Position numbers and translations under genes: made by a program. Positions 30,965-31,850 of a stretch of DNA of 31,850 nt are shown one piece after another. Source of the stretch: G963677915 sp963677915. Its GTDB lineage: Bacteria > Bacillota > Clostridia > Lachnospirales > Vallitaleaceae. Position 1 is the stretch's first letter. Every line of letters begins with the position of its first letter. The notes under the pieces are model-generated. The model made no database searches. It saw only the letters and a list, made by a program, of their open reading frames with translations, and was not told the origin of the DNA. The stretch covers positions 1 to 31,850 of the forward strand of contig CAXXGE010000023.1 in NCBI GenBank assembly GCA_963677915.2, read 5' to 3'.

Positions 30965-31850
30965 ATGAATTTTAATATTGCAAATACACCCTACTTGTAT
31001 TTCGGCGCCGGGAAATTCAAAAAGATTGCAGACATTGAACTGTTCAAAGAGAGTGAACGCATACTGATCCTTACCGGCAAGCATTCGTTTGTAAAAAGCG
31101 AAAGTTTTACTTGGCTGGATGAGATGATGAAAAGCAAGAACAAGACCTATCTGCATTACATGATTGATAGGGAACCGTCGCCGCAAATGATCGATGACAT
31201 TGTTGAAGCGGCCTGCGATGCCTACATGGAATTGGTGATTGGTATTGGCGGCGGCAGTGTTATGGATGCTGCCAAAGCCGTAGCGGCAATGCTTAGGGAA
31301 GAAGGATCTGTGATGGACTATCTGGAAGGTGTGGGATCCAAAGAACCTTCCGGATCCAAGATTCCGATGATTGCCGTACCGACTACTTCCGGAACTGGCA
31401 GTGAAGCCACAAAAATGCGGTCATCAGTGAAGTGGGAGAAAAAGGATTCAAAAAATCGCTGCGACACGATGCGTATGTCCCCAACGTTGCAATCATCGAT
31501 GCGGAACTGCTGGCATCATGCTCGTTGCCGCAAACGGCAGCAAGCGGTATGGATGCTTTGACACAACTGCTGGGTTCCTATATTTCCACCCAAGCCAATC
31601 CGATGACGGATGCGCTTGCCCTGTCGGGAATCGAATCCGTCGGAAAGAGTCTGATGAAACTGTGTTCGGGTCATCTGGATGACTTGGAATTGCGAAGCCA
31701 TATGGCATACGGTGCCTATGTGTCTGGAATAACACTTGCCAATGCAGGTCTGTCGACGGTACATGGATTCGCTTCGAGCGTTGGCGGCCGGTTTGAGATT
31801 CCCCATGGCGTCCTATGCGGCACGCTGCTTGCAGAATCGCATAAGATGAG
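30965..31850 (+). pseudogene. Iron-containing alcohol dehydrogenase, one-base frameshift, 3' end outside window
   Basis: A group III Fe-type dehydrogenase, distinct from that at 24018. The first frame gives FGAGKFKKIAD, GIGGGSVMDAAKAVAA and VPTTSGTGSEATK (about residues 1-151). At the A5 run 31411-31415 one A is missing. With it, the text continues NAVISEVGEKGFKKSLRHDAY to the window end. The restored metal site reads SGMDALTQ and TVHGFASSVGGRFEIPHG. The Asp and two His are there, but the second ligand position is Gln instead of His, a variant seen in part of the family. GGAG (30954-30957) precedes ATG 30965. It could be a recent indel, a sequencing error, or a slip site. The C-terminus is not visible. 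Confidence 0.8.

Noticed and set aside
1..31850. CRISPR arrays, tRNA or rRNA genes, prophage genes.
   Set aside because: No regularly spaced repeats, no cloverleaf-like or rRNA-like sequence, and no phage structural or integrase genes were seen.

Overview
The window is 31.85 kb of mid-to-low G+C bacterial DNA. AGGAGG-type ribosome binding sites, TTGACA/TATAAT promoters, lipoprotein-type solute binders and an LplB/YtcP-type importer point to a Bacillota (Firmicutes) bacterium, probably a fermentative carbohydrate user. No genus can be named from the sequence. TGA ends several intact genes (for example at 5086, 9270, 19007 and 19779), so the genetic code is standard.

Left edge (1-2700): the 3' part of a phosphoglucomutase/phosphomannomutase gene interrupted by a single in-frame TGA; a minus-strand gene scrap; and a decayed IS605-family tnpB element whose right-end hairpins survive, abutting the C-terminal remnant of an aldo/keto reductase. 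Regulators and transport (2700-7110): a LacI-family regulator with terminator, a promoter still attached to a destroyed heparinase gene, an AEC-family transporter, class I mannose-6-phosphate isomerase, and an IclR regulator with a palindromic operator candidate and a strong terminator.

Core locus (7188-27955): from a good promoter at 7188 nearly every gene runs on the plus strand with short gaps or overlaps for about 20 kb. It holds a heparinase II/III-type lyase, a six-TM ECF-S-like protein, two LplB/YtcP-type permeases, a large binding lipoprotein, two small four-TM proteins, the ABC ATPase, two more small four-TM proteins, a second heparinase II/III-type lyase, KdgF, and an SDR reductase. 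Decayed MATE and cyclase genes follow, then an intact GltD-like flavoprotein, KDG-kinase and Na+/Ca2+-exchanger relics, an intact Fe-ADH, and an AT-rich set (FMN 2-hydroxyacid oxidase, frameshifted AEC transporter, sugar isomerase). The logic is uptake of acidic oligosaccharides, cytoplasmic exolytic cleavage to unsaturated uronate, linearisation by KdgF, then reduction to 2-keto-3-deoxygluconate (KDG). An alginate-like polyuronate fits best because no GH88 unsaturated glucuronyl hydrolase is present. The KDG kinase here is destroyed, so the route must be completed elsewhere or is being lost.

Right edge (27955-31850): a small charged minus-strand protein, a second copy of the binding lipoprotein with its own promoter and terminator, a DeoR-family relic, and an iron-dependent alcohol dehydrogenase with a one-base frameshift, cut by the window end.

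The most interesting signals are the set of small membrane proteins interleaved with the importer genes; an ATACGAA-type motif near four promoter regions, with a 22/24-matching second copy inside the first lyase gene; overlapping hairpins after the binding-protein gene; and dense pseudogenisation beside intact catabolic genes.
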